A DNA stretch of 64,000 bases from Gemmobacter caeni (GTDB taxonomy: Bacteria > Pseudomonadota > Alphaproteobacteria > Rhodobacterales > Rhodobacteraceae). Each line of letters begins with the position of its first letter. The first letter of the stretch is position 1. Position numbers and translations under genes: made by a program. Under the pieces are notes generated by a model. It did no database searches. It saw only the letters and a program-made list of their open reading frames with translations, and was not told the DNA's origin. Shown piece after piece: positions 20,987-29,218 of the stretch. Location: assembly GCF_003054195.1 (NCBI RefSeq), contig NZ_QBKP01000017.1, forward strand, positions 40,309-104,308, in the 5' to 3' direction.

Positions 20987-21370
20987 ATGAACGCATCCGC
21001 ACTGACCCCTGTGGAACCCGAAGGCGGGATGGAGCCGCTTGAAGGCTGCGGCGGGCTTTCGGCCGAAGAGATGATGGTGCAGGCCACGGCAGCAGCCGGG
21101 TTCCTGAAGGCGCTGGCACATGAGGGCCGGCTGATGATCCTGTGCCACCTGCAAGCGGGCGAGAAATCGGTGACCGAGCTGGAGCACCTTCTGTCCTCGC
21201 GGCAGGCCGCCGTCAGCCAGCAGCTTGCCCGGCTGCGGCTGGAGGGGCTGGTCAGTTGCCGGCGCGAGGGGAAGGTCATGTACTACTCGATCCAGGACCC
21301 CAAGGTCGCCACTGCCATCGGCATGGTCTATGAGCTGTTCTGCCAGCCGCCGGTCGTCCCGGCAGGCTGA
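20987..21370 (+). CDS. ArsR-family repressor with SqrR/BigR-type cysteine pair
   Basis: 127 aa. A winged helix-turn-helix is clear (FLKALAHEGRLMILCHL, SVTELEHLLSSRQAAVSQQL, then EGLVSCRREGKVMYYSI). Cysteines at C53 and C119 are 66 residues apart, exactly the spacing of the redox pair C41/C107 in Rhodobacter SqrR; C21 and C91 are extra. SqrR/BigR proteins release DNA when persulfides link the two cysteines. The ATG at 20987 is preceded by GAGGTGAAC; GTG at 20981 is an alternative. It is not adjacent to a sulfide gene, but a persulfide dioxygenase operon lies 7 kb away. The SqrR role is inferred from cysteine spacing and general similarity. Confidence 0.75.
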   Translation: MNASALTPVEPEGGMEPLEGCGGLSAEEMMVQATAAAGFLKALAHEGRLMILCHLQAGEKSVTELEHLLSSRQAAVSQQLARLRLEGLVSCRREGKVMYYSIQDPKVATAIGMVYELFCQPPVVPAG

Positions 21371-21446
21371 TCCCCGCACAGACGGCGTTTGACTTTTCGC
21401 TGGCCGCACCCGACAAGGTGTTAGCGCCAACGGGGAGGGAAGCGCC

Positions 21447-22748
21447 ATGTTCCAGCGATTTGTCGCCATGATGATGCTGTGTGCGGGGCTGCTGTTGCCC
21501 GCAACAGCCCGCGCCGAGCAGCCATCTGCCGCCGAGGTGATGACAGGCTGGTATCGTCTGGTTCTGGAGCTTGTCCGCCACACCCCGACCTATTCCCCCC
21601 CTGTCGCCGCCCGCGCCTTCGGCTATCTGGGTGTCACGACCTGGGAAGTGCAGGTCGCCACCGCTGACAGCGGAGCCAGCCTTGCGGGGCAGCTGAACGG
21701 GCTGTCACCGCTGCCTGATCTGCCCGCAGGACTGGACCCGGCCATCACCATGCAGGGTGCCCTTGCCCGCGCCGTGCCCTATTTCTTTGGCAATACCGGC
21801 CCGACCGGGCAACGCGCCATGGCAGCGATGGAAAAGCGGCTGACTGACCGGCTGGGCGCGGACCGCGATGCCGCGCTTGTGGCCGAAAGCCTGGCCGCCG
21901 GGCAGCGCATAGCCGATCACATCATCGCCTGGTCCGAAGGCGACGGCGGCGCCAGGGTCGAGAACATGGGGTTCCCCGAAACCTATACGCTGACCCCCGG
22001 TCCCGCGCATTGGGTGCCGACTTCGGCCATTGTGCAGCAACAGAAACCGCTGCTGCCCGACTGGGGCCGCAACCGGCCCTTTGCCATGCCGGAAGGCAAT
22101 GCCTGCCCGCTGCCCGCGCCGCCCGCCTATAGCGAGGCGCCGGGGTCTGCTTTCCACGCCGAGGCGCAGGAGGTCTATGACACCTCGCGCAGCCTGACGC
22201 CCGAACAGCTTGCCATCGCGCGCTTCTGGTCGGACGATCCGATGCTGTCGCCTACCCCGCCCGGCCACTGGCTGACCATCCTGCTGGATCAGGCGGAGGC
22301 TGCCAATCTGTCCGATGACCGGCTGGCTGAAGGCTTGGCACGGCTGGGCATCGGCATGGCCGATGCATTCATCGGCTGCTGGCACAGCAAGTTCGAATTC
22401 GATCTGGTGCGCCCCATGACCTATATCCGCCGCGTGATCGACCCGGCATGGGAGCCGCAGCTGATCACCCCGCCTTTCCCCGAATACCCGTCAGGCCACA
22501 GCACCCTGTCCGGCGCGGCGGCGGAGGTGATGACGGCAATCTTCGGGGAGGATCACGCCTTCGACGATGGCACGCATGAGGATGATGGCCTGCCCGCCCG
22601 CCATTTCGCCGATTTCCGCGCGGCAGCGCAGGAGGCGGCGATCTCGCGCCTGTATGGCGGCATTCACTTCCGCGCTGCCATCGAACGCGGTCTGGCACAG
22701 GGCGCCTGCATCGCAACCCATGCCAACGCGCTGAGGATGCGGCAATGA
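21447..22748 (+). CDS. vanadium-dependent haloperoxidase family protein (PAP2 fold), secreted
   Basis: 433 aa. A signal peptide (MMMLCAGLLLPATARA) is present, cleaved near residue 23. The PAP2/haloperoxidase active site is complete: K315 and R322 in KFEFDLVRP, PSGHS at 348-352, and R401 with H407 in SRLYGGIHFRA. These residues bind vanadate in haloperoxidases and phosphate in acid phosphatases; the long spacing between motifs favours the haloperoxidase branch. The product is expected in the periplasm or outside. Its end overlaps the next gene by ATGA. Whether it halogenates or is a phosphatase cannot be told. Confidence 0.83.
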   Translation: MFQRFVAMMMLCAGLLLPATARAEQPSAAEVMTGWYRLVLELVRHTPTYSPPVAARAFGYLGVTTWEVQVATADSGASLAGQLNGLSPLPDLPAGLDPAITMQGALARAVPYFFGNTGPTGQRAMAAMEKRLTDRLGADRDAALVAESLAAGQRIADHIIAWSEGDGGARVENMGFPETYTLTPGPAHWVPTSAIVQQQKPLLPDWGRNRPFAMPEGNACPLPAPPAYSEAPGSAFHAEAQEVYDTSRSLTPEQLAIARFWSDDPMLSPTPPGHWLTILLDQAEAANLSDDRLAEGLARLGIGMADAFIGCWHSKFEFDLVRPMTYIRRVIDPAWEPQLITPPFPEYPSGHSTLSGAAAEVMTAIFGEDHAFDDGTHEDDGLPARHFADFRAAAQEAAISRLYGGIHFRAAIERGLAQGACIATHANALRMRQ

Positions 22749-24310
22749 CCGCCCGCGCCCTGCTGGTGCTGGCTCTGGGTACCCTGCCCGCACAGGCCGA
22801 AACCCCGGCGGTGCCCCGGTTCGAAGCCTACACCGGCGGCCCGGAACACAGCTTCACCGGCGAATGGCAATATATGGTCGGCGGCGGCGTCGCGGCTTTT
22901 GACTGTTCAGGCGACGGGCGGCCCGAGTTGTTCATGGCAGGCGGCACCGCCCCCGCGAGCCTCTGGCGCAATGACAGCACGCCCGGCAAGCTGGCCTTCA
23001 CCCCGCTCGATAGCCTCGAAACCGCGCTGGAAGGTGTGACAGGCGCATGGCCCGTCGACATCGACAGCGACGGCATCACCGACCTGGCGGTGCTGCGCGT
23101 TGGCGAAAATCGCCTGTTGCGGGGCTTGGGCGGCTGCCGGTTTGAACCGGCCAGCGCGCTATGGGGCTTCGACGGGGGCGACGCCTGGTCCACCGCCTTC
23201 GCCGCCACATGGGAGACAGGCAGCGCCTTCCCCACACTCGCCATCGGCAATTACATTGACCGTGCGGAAGAGGCTTTCCCCTGGGGAAGCTGCACCGACA
23301 ACTGGCTGCACCGTGGCACCGCCACCGGCTTTGCCCCGCCGCTGGCGCTGACGCCATCCTATTGCAGCCTGTCCATGCTGTTCACCGACTGGAACCGCAG
23401 CGGACGACCCAGCCTGCGGGTGTCGAATGACCGTGAATATTACAAGGGCGGGCAGGAACAGCTCTGGCATCTCGACCCCGGCGCGGCGCCCCGGCTTTAC
23501 ACGCCGGACGAGGGCTGGCAGCGGCTGCGGATCTGGGGCATGGGCATCGCTGGCGCCGATCTGGATGGCGACGGCTATCCGGAGTTTTACCTCACCTCGA
23601 TGGCTGACAACAAGTTGCAGGTGCTGGTGCAGCCCGGACCGGACGCCCCGCCGCGCTACCGTGACGATGCCTTCCCGCGCGGTGCCCATGCCCAGCGGCC
23701 CTATACGGGCGGGGATGTGCGGCCCTCGACAGCCTGGCACCCCGAGTTTGCCGATGTGAACAACGATTGCCTTGCCGATCTGTTCGTGGCCAAGGGCAAT
23801 GTCTCGGCCATGCCGGATTTTGCGGCGGACGACCCGAACAACCTGCTGCTGCAACGCGCCGACGGCACGTTTTACGAGGCCGGGGCTGCGGCGGGTGTGG
23901 CGTCGATGAAGGTGGCGCGTGGCGGCGCCGTTACAGATCTGGATGGCGACGGCTGGCTGGATCTGGTGGTGGTAAACCGCAATGCCCCGGCAGAGATCTG
24001 GCGTAACACCGGCACCGGGGCGCCCGGCACCTGGATCGCGCTGCGCCCGGAACAGCCCGCACCGAACCGCGACGCCGTAAATGGCTGGGTGGAAGTGCGG
24101 AGCGGAGGCAAAACCCAAAGGCAGGAAATCACCGTGGGCGGCGGCCATGGCAGCGGGCAACTTGGCCCGCGCCATTTCGGCCTTGGCACCGCATCAGAGG
24201 CCGAAGTGCGGGTGATCTGGCCTGATGGCACGGCGGGCGACTGGACGACACTGGCCGCCGGTCAGGTCTGGCACCTGCCGCGCGGCGGCAGCCCCGCCCC
24301 GGCGCCGTAA
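22745..24310 (+). CDS. CRTAC1-like FG-GAP/VCBS repeat protein with ASPIC/UnbV domain, secreted
   Basis: 521 aa. A signal peptide ends at AQA near residue 18. FG-GAP/VCBS-type calcium-binding repeats follow, with D-x-D-x-DG loops such as DCSGDGRPELF, DIDSDGITDLAV, DLDGDGYPEFYL and DLDGDGWLDLVV. The C-terminus (about 420-515) is an ASPIC/UnbV domain. Such beta-propellers bind ligands or partner proteins outside the cytoplasm. It is translationally coupled to the haloperoxidase-like gene by a 4-bp overlap, so the two proteins probably act together. Confidence 0.85.
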   Translation: MTARALLVLALGTLPAQAETPAVPRFEAYTGGPEHSFTGEWQYMVGGGVAAFDCSGDGRPELFMAGGTAPASLWRNDSTPGKLAFTPLDSLETALEGVTGAWPVDIDSDGITDLAVLRVGENRLLRGLGGCRFEPASALWGFDGGDAWSTAFAATWETGSAFPTLAIGNYIDRAEEAFPWGSCTDNWLHRGTATGFAPPLALTPSYCSLSMLFTDWNRSGRPSLRVSNDREYYKGGQEQLWHLDPGAAPRLYTPDEGWQRLRIWGMGIAGADLDGDGYPEFYLTSMADNKLQVLVQPGPDAPPRYRDDAFPRGAHAQRPYTGGDVRPSTAWHPEFADVNNDCLADLFVAKGNVSAMPDFAADDPNNLLLQRADGTFYEAGAAAGVASMKVARGGAVTDLDGDGWLDLVVVNRNAPAEIWRNTGTGAPGTWIALRPEQPAPNRDAVNGWVEVRSGGKTQRQEITVGGGHGSGQLGPRHFGLGTASEAEVRVIWPDGTAGDWTTLAAGQVWHLPRGGSPAPAP

Positions 24311-24314
24311 GACT

Positions 24315-24335
24315 GCCCCGCCGGACAGGCGGGGC
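24315..24335. terminator. bidirectional hairpin between convergent genes
   Basis: A perfect 8-bp stem (GCCCCGCC at 24315-24322, GGCGGGGC at 24328-24335) with a five-base loop fills the 31-bp gap between the ASPIC protein and gapR. There is no T-run, so termination strength is uncertain. Confidence 0.5.
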
Positions 24336-24341
24336 CGGTCA

Positions 24342-24593
24342 TCACTGCATGCCCAGAGCCTGCTTGTAGATTTCCAGCACCGCTTCTTCCTCGGCCAGCT
24401 GGTCCTTGTCTTTCTTACGCATGGAAATGATCGACCGCAGCGCCTTGGTGTCATAGCCCCGGCCCTTGGCCTCGGCATAGACTTCCTTGATCTGCTCGGC
24501 GATGTCCTTCTTTTCCTGCTCCAGATGCTCGATCCGTTCGACGAACTGGCGCAGTTCGTCGGCGGTCACCTCATACGAGTCTTGTTGGCTCAT
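24342..24593 (-). CDS. gapR: GapR-family nucleoid-associated protein (DUF2312)
   Basis: 83 aa. It matches the Caulobacter GapR family closely: an N-terminal coiled coil (LRQFVERIEHLEQEKKDIAE) followed by the diagnostic IKEVYAEAKGRGYDTKALR and a C-terminal EEEAVLEIYKQALG. GapR binds overtwisted, AT-rich DNA as a tetramer and helps replication and transcription topology. The ATG at 24593 gives MSQQDSYEVTADEL; the longer open frame upstream has no family support. Confidence 0.92.
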   Translation of the reverse strand: MSQQDSYEVTADELRQFVERIEHLEQEKKDIAEQIKEVYAEAKGRGYDTKALRSIISMRKKDKDQLAEEEAVLEIYKQALGMQ

Positions 24594-24667
24594 CTTGCTC
24601 TTCCTCTTGCGCGGGATCGCGACCCCGCCCTCCCTAGCGCCCGTGCGGGGGCGGATCAAGCGCAGCG

Positions 24668-25303
24668 TCAGACGATCTCGGCCATGCGGGCAAAAGGCAG
24701 CCGTGGCGCGCGCGGGTTCACCTTTTCCGGCAGGCCATAGCCAAGGTTCATCAGGAAATTCACCTCCCACGGCCGCCCTTGCAGGAAGGCATCGGCCACC
24801 TTCGCCTTATCGAAACCCGACATCGGCCCGCAATCCAGCCCCAAAGCCCGCGCCGCCATCAGGAAATAGCCCGCCTGCAATGTGCCGTTGCGCTGCGCAC
24901 TTTCCCGCGCCGCATCAAGGGACTTGTTGTAGTACCCCTGCACATCGGCCTGCGGCCAAAGCTCGGGCAGGTTGCGCCAGAACTCCAGATCGTAGCAAAG
25001 GATCGCCGTCGCGGGCGCTGCCATGGTCTTGTCATGGTTGCCCCGGCTCATTGCCGGGGACAACCGGGCCTTGCCCTCGGCTGTAGTGACGAAGATCACC
25101 CGCAGCGGTTGCTGGTTGAAGGCGGTCGGCCCCATCTTCGCCAGATCAAGCACCTGTTCCAGCAACTGCGCCGGAACGGGGCGGTCCTGCCAGCCGTGAT
25201 GGGTCTGCGCTGCGCGGAACAGCAGGTCCAGCCCCGCTTCCGGCAGGTCGGACATGGCCGCCCGCGCCGCCTCGATCCGCTTGACCGTCGACATTTCCGT
25301 CAT
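24668..25303 (-). CDS. nitroreductase family protein (RutE/HadB-like malonic semialdehyde reductase type)
   Basis: 211 aa. The FMN-binding nitroreductase core is seen in DLLFRAAQTHHGWQDRPV, KMGPTAFNQQPLRVIFV and the C-terminal MNLGYG. The absence of a strong nitroaromatic signature and the overall pattern place it in the RutE/HadB subfamily, which reduces malonic semialdehyde or related substrates. GGGAG sits eight bases before the ATG at 25303. RutE acts in uracil breakdown, and pyrimidine genes lie further along the window, but they are not adjacent, so the link is speculative. Confidence 0.85.
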   Translation of the reverse strand: MTEMSTVKRIEAARAAMSDLPEAGLDLLFRAAQTHHGWQDRPVPAQLLEQVLDLAKMGPTAFNQQPLRVIFVTTAEGKARLSPAMSRGNHDKTMAAPATAILCYDLEFWRNLPELWPQADVQGYYNKSLDAARESAQRNGTLQAGYFLMAARALGLDCGPMSGFDKAKVADAFLQGRPWEVNFLMNLGYGLPEKVNPRAPRLPFARMAEIV

Positions 25304-25457
25304 TCCCGCATCTCCCGTAATGCCATTGCAGACTTGCCAGCGCCCTGCCGCTTCGGTTAGGCCGGAACTCGGCCTGCGGCCAGCCTGCACAGATTCCCGC
25401 CCCCGGCAAGGGAGCGCAAGGGAACAGCGGGCGCGACAGACGAAGGGGACATCCACG

Positions 25458-25673
25458 ATGCAACTGCTGATCCTGCTGGGAGCCGCCGTATCGCTTGCCG
25501 GAATCGGAGGGCTGATCTGGTGCATCCTGCTGGCCGTGAAGGCGCGCAGCACCTCTGCCAATGACGATGAACTGCGGGTCCGGCTTCAGCGCGTGGTTGT
25601 GCTGAACATGGGCGCGCTTGGTGTGTCGGCCATCGGGCTGATGATGGTGGTCAGCGGCATCCTGCTAACCTGA
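25458..25673 (+). CDS. small membrane protein with two transmembrane segments
   Basis: 71 aa. Two hydrophobic helices (LLILLGAAVSLAGIGGLIWCILLAV, about 3-27, and VVVLNMGALGVSAIGLMMVVSGILL, about 46-70) flank a short charged loop. No known function is recognised. The ATG at 25458 follows GGGGACATCCACG, a modest ribosome-binding site. It is convergent with the FadJ-like gene, with only three bases between stops. Confidence 0.65.
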   Translation: MQLLILLGAAVSLAGIGGLIWCILLAVKARSTSANDDELRVRLQRVVVLNMGALGVSAIGLMMVVSGILLT

Positions 25674-25676
25674 GCC

Positions 25677-27497
25677 TCAGCGGTTGCGGTCAGAGAAGTG
25701 ACCGCCCCGCGCCCCCAGCTCCGCGATCAGCGGCGCGGGTGACCACAGGTCGGGTCGCTCCTCGGCCCAGCGTTCAAGGTCATGGCGCAGCAGAATCGGC
25801 CCGCGCCGGTCAGCCCAGAACATCGGCCCGCCCTGCCAGCGCGCAAATCCGCTGCCCGCCAGCAGAGCGAAATCCACATCCGACGGCCGCGCAACCAGCC
25901 CCTCGCCCAGAAGGCGGGCGCCCTCGTTCGCCATGGCGCCCAGTACGCGCCCGGCAAGGCGTGCGGCCGCCGGAGTCGGCGGGGCATTTTCCGGCGCCTC
26001 GGGCACAAGTGATTGCAGCCCGTAATCGGCAAGGGCACCGGCCAGCGCCGCCGGTGTTTCGCCCTGCGCCAGCATATAGGCCACCGCCGCGCGCCCTCTG
26101 GCCATGACGCGGGCACCAATCCCGCCCGGAGCGGCGCAGCGCAGCGCCTCCATCCCCAGCCCGCGCGCCAGGGCAATGGCCCGTGCCTGCGCCATGCCCG
26201 AGGTCTGCGGCCCGGCCACCACCTCGATCAGGCGCCGCCCCGCCGGGCGGAAACCCAGAACATCGGCCAGCCGCGCCCCGCTTTCCGCCACCTCGGCCCG
26301 GACGATCAGCGCAAGGGTCGTGCCGGGGGCGGTCGCCTCCATCGCCTCGGCCAGAAACCCCGCCTCGCCCAGCAAAACAAGCTCGCATTCCGCCAGTGCC
26401 GCCGCGCCCAGCGCCGGGCTCAGCCGCGCCCATTGCGCATCGCGCACCGCAGGCTGGATCTGCCCTTCCGTCACCTGCCGCTCCTGCGCCGTGGCGATCC
26501 GCTCCAGCGCCTCGACCAGAAGCGGGCGATTGGGGTCGACCAGCACGACATCCAGCCCCGCCATCAGGGCCGGCAATGCCAGATCCGCCGTCCGCGCACC
26601 GAAAATGCCGATGCGCTGCGGCATCCGGGCCAGTGGTGTGCCCGGCGGCGGCCGTTGCGCCCCACGTTCAGCAAAGAAGGCATGGCGCAGCGCGGCGGAT
26701 TCGGGGGTCGAGACCAGATCGTCAAAGGCGGCACGTTCGAATGCCTGCCCCATGTCAAAAGGCAAAAGCTGCGCCGCTTCAACACAATCCACGATCCGGG
26801 CCGGGGCGGGCAGGCGCCCCCCCTCGACCTGCGTGCGTGCCTGCGCGACCGCCCGGTGATAGGCGATGCCGTCCCGGACGCCCTCGGTCCGGTCCTGGCT
26901 GCGCAGCGGCGGCTGCCCGGCCAGCGCCTGCGCCCGCCGCAGGGCCGCAGCTTCCAGACCGTCTTCCACCACCTCGTCCAGAATGCCGAGGGCCAGCGCC
27001 TCTGCCGCAGAAACCGGTTTGCCGTCGAGCATCATCCGCAGCGCGTGTTCCGCGCCGATCAGACGCGGCAGCCGTTGCGTGCCCCCGGCCCCCGGCAGAA
27101 TGCCCAGCGTCACCTCGGGGAAGCCGACCCGCGCCGAGGCCAGCGCCACCCTTGAATGCGCAGCCAGCGCGAGTTCCAGCCCCCCCCCGAGCGCCGTGCC
27201 ATGGATGGCGGCAATCACCGGCTTGGGACAGGCTTCGATCCGGTCACAAAGGTCCGGCAAGGCAGGCTCTGCCGGTGGCAGGCCAAATTCCGTGATATCG
27301 GCCCCGACCGGAAAACTGCGCCCCTCGGCCCGCAGGACCAGGGCACTGACATCGGGATTGGCCTCTGCATCATGCAGCGCCGCAAGGATCGCGCGGCGCA
27401 GGCCTGCACCCAGCGCATTGACCGGGGCAGCATCCAGCACCAGAACCGCCACCGAACCCTCAAGCTCCAGCCGCACCGGATGTCCGCTGTCCGTCAT
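25677..27497 (-). CDS. FadJ-like fusion: enoyl-CoA hydratase domain plus degenerate 3-hydroxyacyl-CoA dehydrogenase domains
   Basis: 606 aa, shorter than typical FadB/FadJ proteins (about 700 or more). Residues 1-190 form a crotonase domain with both catalytic glutamates present, in ALGGGLELAL and FPEVTLGILPGAGG. The following Rossmann region reads IGIFGARTADLA, where active enzymes have GAGTMG. The HFFSP catalytic histidine region is replaced by VLGFRPAGRRLIEVV, and the ATNTS segment by ALIVRAE. The dehydrogenase half therefore looks catalytically dead while the hydratase looks intact. The frame is open and codon use is normal, so this is a diverged gene, not a pseudogene. A paired inverted repeat lies just upstream. 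Confidence 0.8.
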   Translation of the reverse strand: MTDSGHPVRLELEGSVAVLVLDAAPVNALGAGLRRAILAALHDAEANPDVSALVLRAEGRSFPVGADITEFGLPPAEPALPDLCDRIEACPKPVIAAIHGTALGGGLELALAAHSRVALASARVGFPEVTLGILPGAGGTQRLPRLIGAEHALRMMLDGKPVSAAEALALGILDEVVEDGLEAAALRRAQALAGQPPLRSQDRTEGVRDGIAYHRAVAQARTQVEGGRLPAPARIVDCVEAAQLLPFDMGQAFERAAFDDLVSTPESAALRHAFFAERGAQRPPPGTPLARMPQRIGIFGARTADLALPALMAGLDVVLVDPNRPLLVEALERIATAQERQVTEGQIQPAVRDAQWARLSPALGAAALAECELVLLGEAGFLAEAMEATAPGTTLALIVRAEVAESGARLADVLGFRPAGRRLIEVVAGPQTSGMAQARAIALARGLGMEALRCAAPGGIGARVMARGRAAVAYMLAQGETPAALAGALADYGLQSLVPEAPENAPPTPAAARLAGRVLGAMANEGARLLGEGLVARPSDVDFALLAGSGFARWQGGPMFWADRRGPILLRHDLERWAEERPDLWSPAPLIAELGARGGHFSDRNR

Positions 27498-27541
27498 ACC
27501 TGCCCCCTTGCGATTAGGGGCAGTAAGCCCCCAAACGGGGC

Positions 27542-27578
27542 GTTTGACAATCCCGCCAGCCGCGTTTTGCTGTCAAAC
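27542..27578. promoter_or_regulatory. inverted repeat upstream of the FadJ-like gene
   Basis: Perfect 8-bp arms GTTTGACA (27542-27549) and TGTCAAAC (27571-27578) are separated by 21 bp, 44 bp upstream of the FadJ-like ATG. Arm centres are about 29 bp apart, close to three helical turns. It could be a dimer-of-dimers operator or facing -35 boxes; no good -10 is found at the right distance. Confidence 0.4.
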
Positions 27579-27635
27579 CAAGCTGTTGGCCCTGCTTTCG
27601 GCATCAGACCGCCCGCGCGGCGGCGGCGCGGCGCG

Positions 27636-27824
27636 TCAAACCGGCATATTGTCGAAACCGGCCTCTATCTCTTCCTGCTCGGCCGCGCGCTCGGCTGCGG
27701 TTTTCGGTGTGATCGGCGCCAGTGGCATCATAGCCGTGGGCAAGACCCCGATCAGCGCCTGCATTTCGGCGAAAAGCCCCATCAGCCCCTGTTCACGGGC
27801 GGCCTGTTGCTGCTTGTCAGTCAT
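27636..27824 (-). CDS. small hypothetical protein
   Basis: 62 aa (MTDKQQQAAREQGLMGL, ending EQEEIEAGFDNMPV). It starts with a charged helix, has a hydrophobic Met/Pro/Ala middle (VLPTAMMPLAPIT) and an acidic tail. No family is recognised. A GAGGAAG site precedes the ATG and it lies 16 bp after the DksA-like gene on the same strand, so the two are probably co-transcribed. Confidence 0.6.
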   Translation of the reverse strand: MTDKQQQAAREQGLMGLFAEMQALIGVLPTAMMPLAPITPKTAAERAAEQEEIEAGFDNMPV

Positions 27825-27840
27825 TGCTTCCTCCCTCGGG

Positions 27841-28158
27841 TCACACCGCGCAAGCGCGGCAGAAAGGCGTGAAGGGCACCACATCCAGCCGCTCCTGCCC
27901 GATCTCGGCGCCGCATTTCACGCAATATCCATATTCACCGGCCTCAATGCGGTGCAGCGCGGCCTCGATCATCCGCATTTCCTGCTGACCGGACAGACCG
28001 ATGCCCTCCAGCACCTCATCCCCTTCCCGCTCGGTCGCCATTTCCTCCCAGTCGCGGGCATCATGGCTGTCGAGTTCAGTTTCGATCGCGGCAAGCCGCG
28101 CCTGCAATTGTGCCAGCCGACGTTCAAGCTGGGTCTTCCGGGTGGTGACAGGGATCAT
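27841..28158 (-). CDS. DksA/TraR-family C4 zinc-finger protein
   Basis: 105 aa. A long N-terminal coiled coil (about 8-40) is followed by GEYGYCVKCGAEIGQERLD and FCRAC, forming a C-x2-C-x17-C-x2-C zinc finger. The length and form match short DksA-like regulators that enter the RNA polymerase secondary channel; the typical DxxDxA tip of full DksA is not clear here. GGAGG precedes the ATG. It is divergent from the persulfide dioxygenase operon. Confidence 0.88.
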   Translation of the reverse strand: MIPVTTRKTQLERRLAQLQARLAAIETELDSHDARDWEEMATEREGDEVLEGIGLSGQQEMRMIEAALHRIEAGEYGYCVKCGAEIGQERLDVVPFTPFCRACAV

Positions 28159-28235
28159 GGCAAGGCCTCCTCTTCGCGTAAGGGCAGTTTATGCTGCCAG
28201 CGCCCGCGCACCTTGATGCAAGTCAACAGAAATCA

Positions 28236-28273
28236 CATTCAAATCTTGCAATGTATCAGTGCTGCATTATATC
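28236..28273 (+). promoter_or_regulatory. promoter and candidate SqrR-type operator of the persulfide operon
   Basis: TTGCAA (28246-28251) and TATATC (28268-28273), 16 bp apart, form a plausible promoter. The 18-mer CATTCAAATCTTGCAATG (28236-28253) overlaps its -35. It contains ATTC-N8-CAAT, one base from the reported SqrR consensus ATTC-N8-GAAT. A repressor there would block the polymerase. Binding by the SqrR-like protein at 20987-21370 is inferred. Confidence 0.5.
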
Positions 28274-28300
28274 CTCCGTACAGACGCAGGAGACAGGCAG

Positions 28301-29176
28301 ATGACCACACCGATGCAGCCGAAGGTGCATGCCTTCTTCGATGAGGCAACCAATACGATCACCTATGTCGTGCAGGAACCCGAGGGGCGGGCCTGTGCCG
28401 TGATCGACAGCGTTCTGGACTTCGACTATCCCTCCGGCCGGACCGATACCCGATCGGCGGATGCGGTGATCGCCTTCATCCGGGAACAAGGCCTTGATCT
28501 GAAGTGGGTTCTGGAAACCCATGTCCATGCCGACCACCTGTCGGCCGCGCCCTATATCCAGGAAGCTCTGGGCGGCCAGATCGGTATTGGCGACCGTATC
28601 ACCGTGGTGCAGGAGACCTTTGGCAAGATCTTCAACGAAGGCACGCGCTTCCAGCGTGACGGGTCGCAGTTCGACCGGCTGTTCGTCGAGGGCGATACCT
28701 TCATGATCGGCCAGCTGCGCGGCGAAGTGCTGCATACCCCTGGCCATACGCCTGCCTGTCTGACCTATGTGATCGGCGACACGGCGTTCGTCGGCGACAC
28801 GCTGTTCATGCCCGATTTCGGCACGGCGCGCTGCGATTTTCCCGGCGGATCAGCCGAAACGATGTACGATTCGGTGCAGAAGATTCTGAGCCTGCCGGAT
28901 GCGACCCGCATCTTCGTCGGGCATGATTACAAGGCCCCCGGACGCGACGTCTATGCCTGGGAAAGCACGGTCGGTGCGCAAAAGGCCCTGAACATCCATG
29001 TCGGCGCCGGGAAAAGCCGCGAAGATTTCGTGCGAATGCGCACGACGCGCGATGCGACGCTGGCGATGCCGCGGCTGATCATCCCCTCGCTTCAGGTCAA
29101 TATGCGGGCGGGCCAGATGCCGGAACCGGAAGACAACGGCGTCAGCTATCTGAAAGTGCCGGTCAACGGGTTGTAA
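28301..29176 (+). CDS. blh: persulfide dioxygenase-like metallo-beta-lactamase-fold protein (Blh/ETHE1 type)
   Basis: 291 aa. The metal motif THVHADHLSAA holds H74, H76, D78 and H79, followed by TPGHTPAC near 145 and VGDTLFMPDFG near 163. This set matches persulfide dioxygenases, which oxidise glutathione persulfide to sulfite with a mononuclear iron. The ATG at 28301 follows AGGAGACAGGCAG; upstream in-frame codons lie in the promoter. It is the first gene of a four-gene operon with two YeeE-half transporters and a rhodanese-like/phosphatase-fold protein, the arrangement of BigR-controlled operons. Confidence 0.88.
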   Translation: MTTPMQPKVHAFFDEATNTITYVVQEPEGRACAVIDSVLDFDYPSGRTDTRSADAVIAFIREQGLDLKWVLETHVHADHLSAAPYIQEALGGQIGIGDRITVVQETFGKIFNEGTRFQRDGSQFDRLFVEGDTFMIGQLRGEVLHTPGHTPACLTYVIGDTAFVGDTLFMPDFGTARCDFPGGSAETMYDSVQKILSLPDATRIFVGHDYKAPGRDVYAWESTVGAQKALNIHVGAGKSREDFVRMRTTRDATLAMPRLIIPSLQVNMRAGQMPEPEDNGVSYLKVPVNGL

Positions 29177-29218
29177 CCGGCCAGACCGCCAACTGATCGT
29201 TGCATGCAGGGAGTTTCG

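Noticed and set aside
25677..27497. calling the FadJ-like gene a pseudogene
   Set aside because: The frame is intact over 606 codons with an intact hydratase site; the losses are confined to catalytic positions of the dehydrogenase domain.
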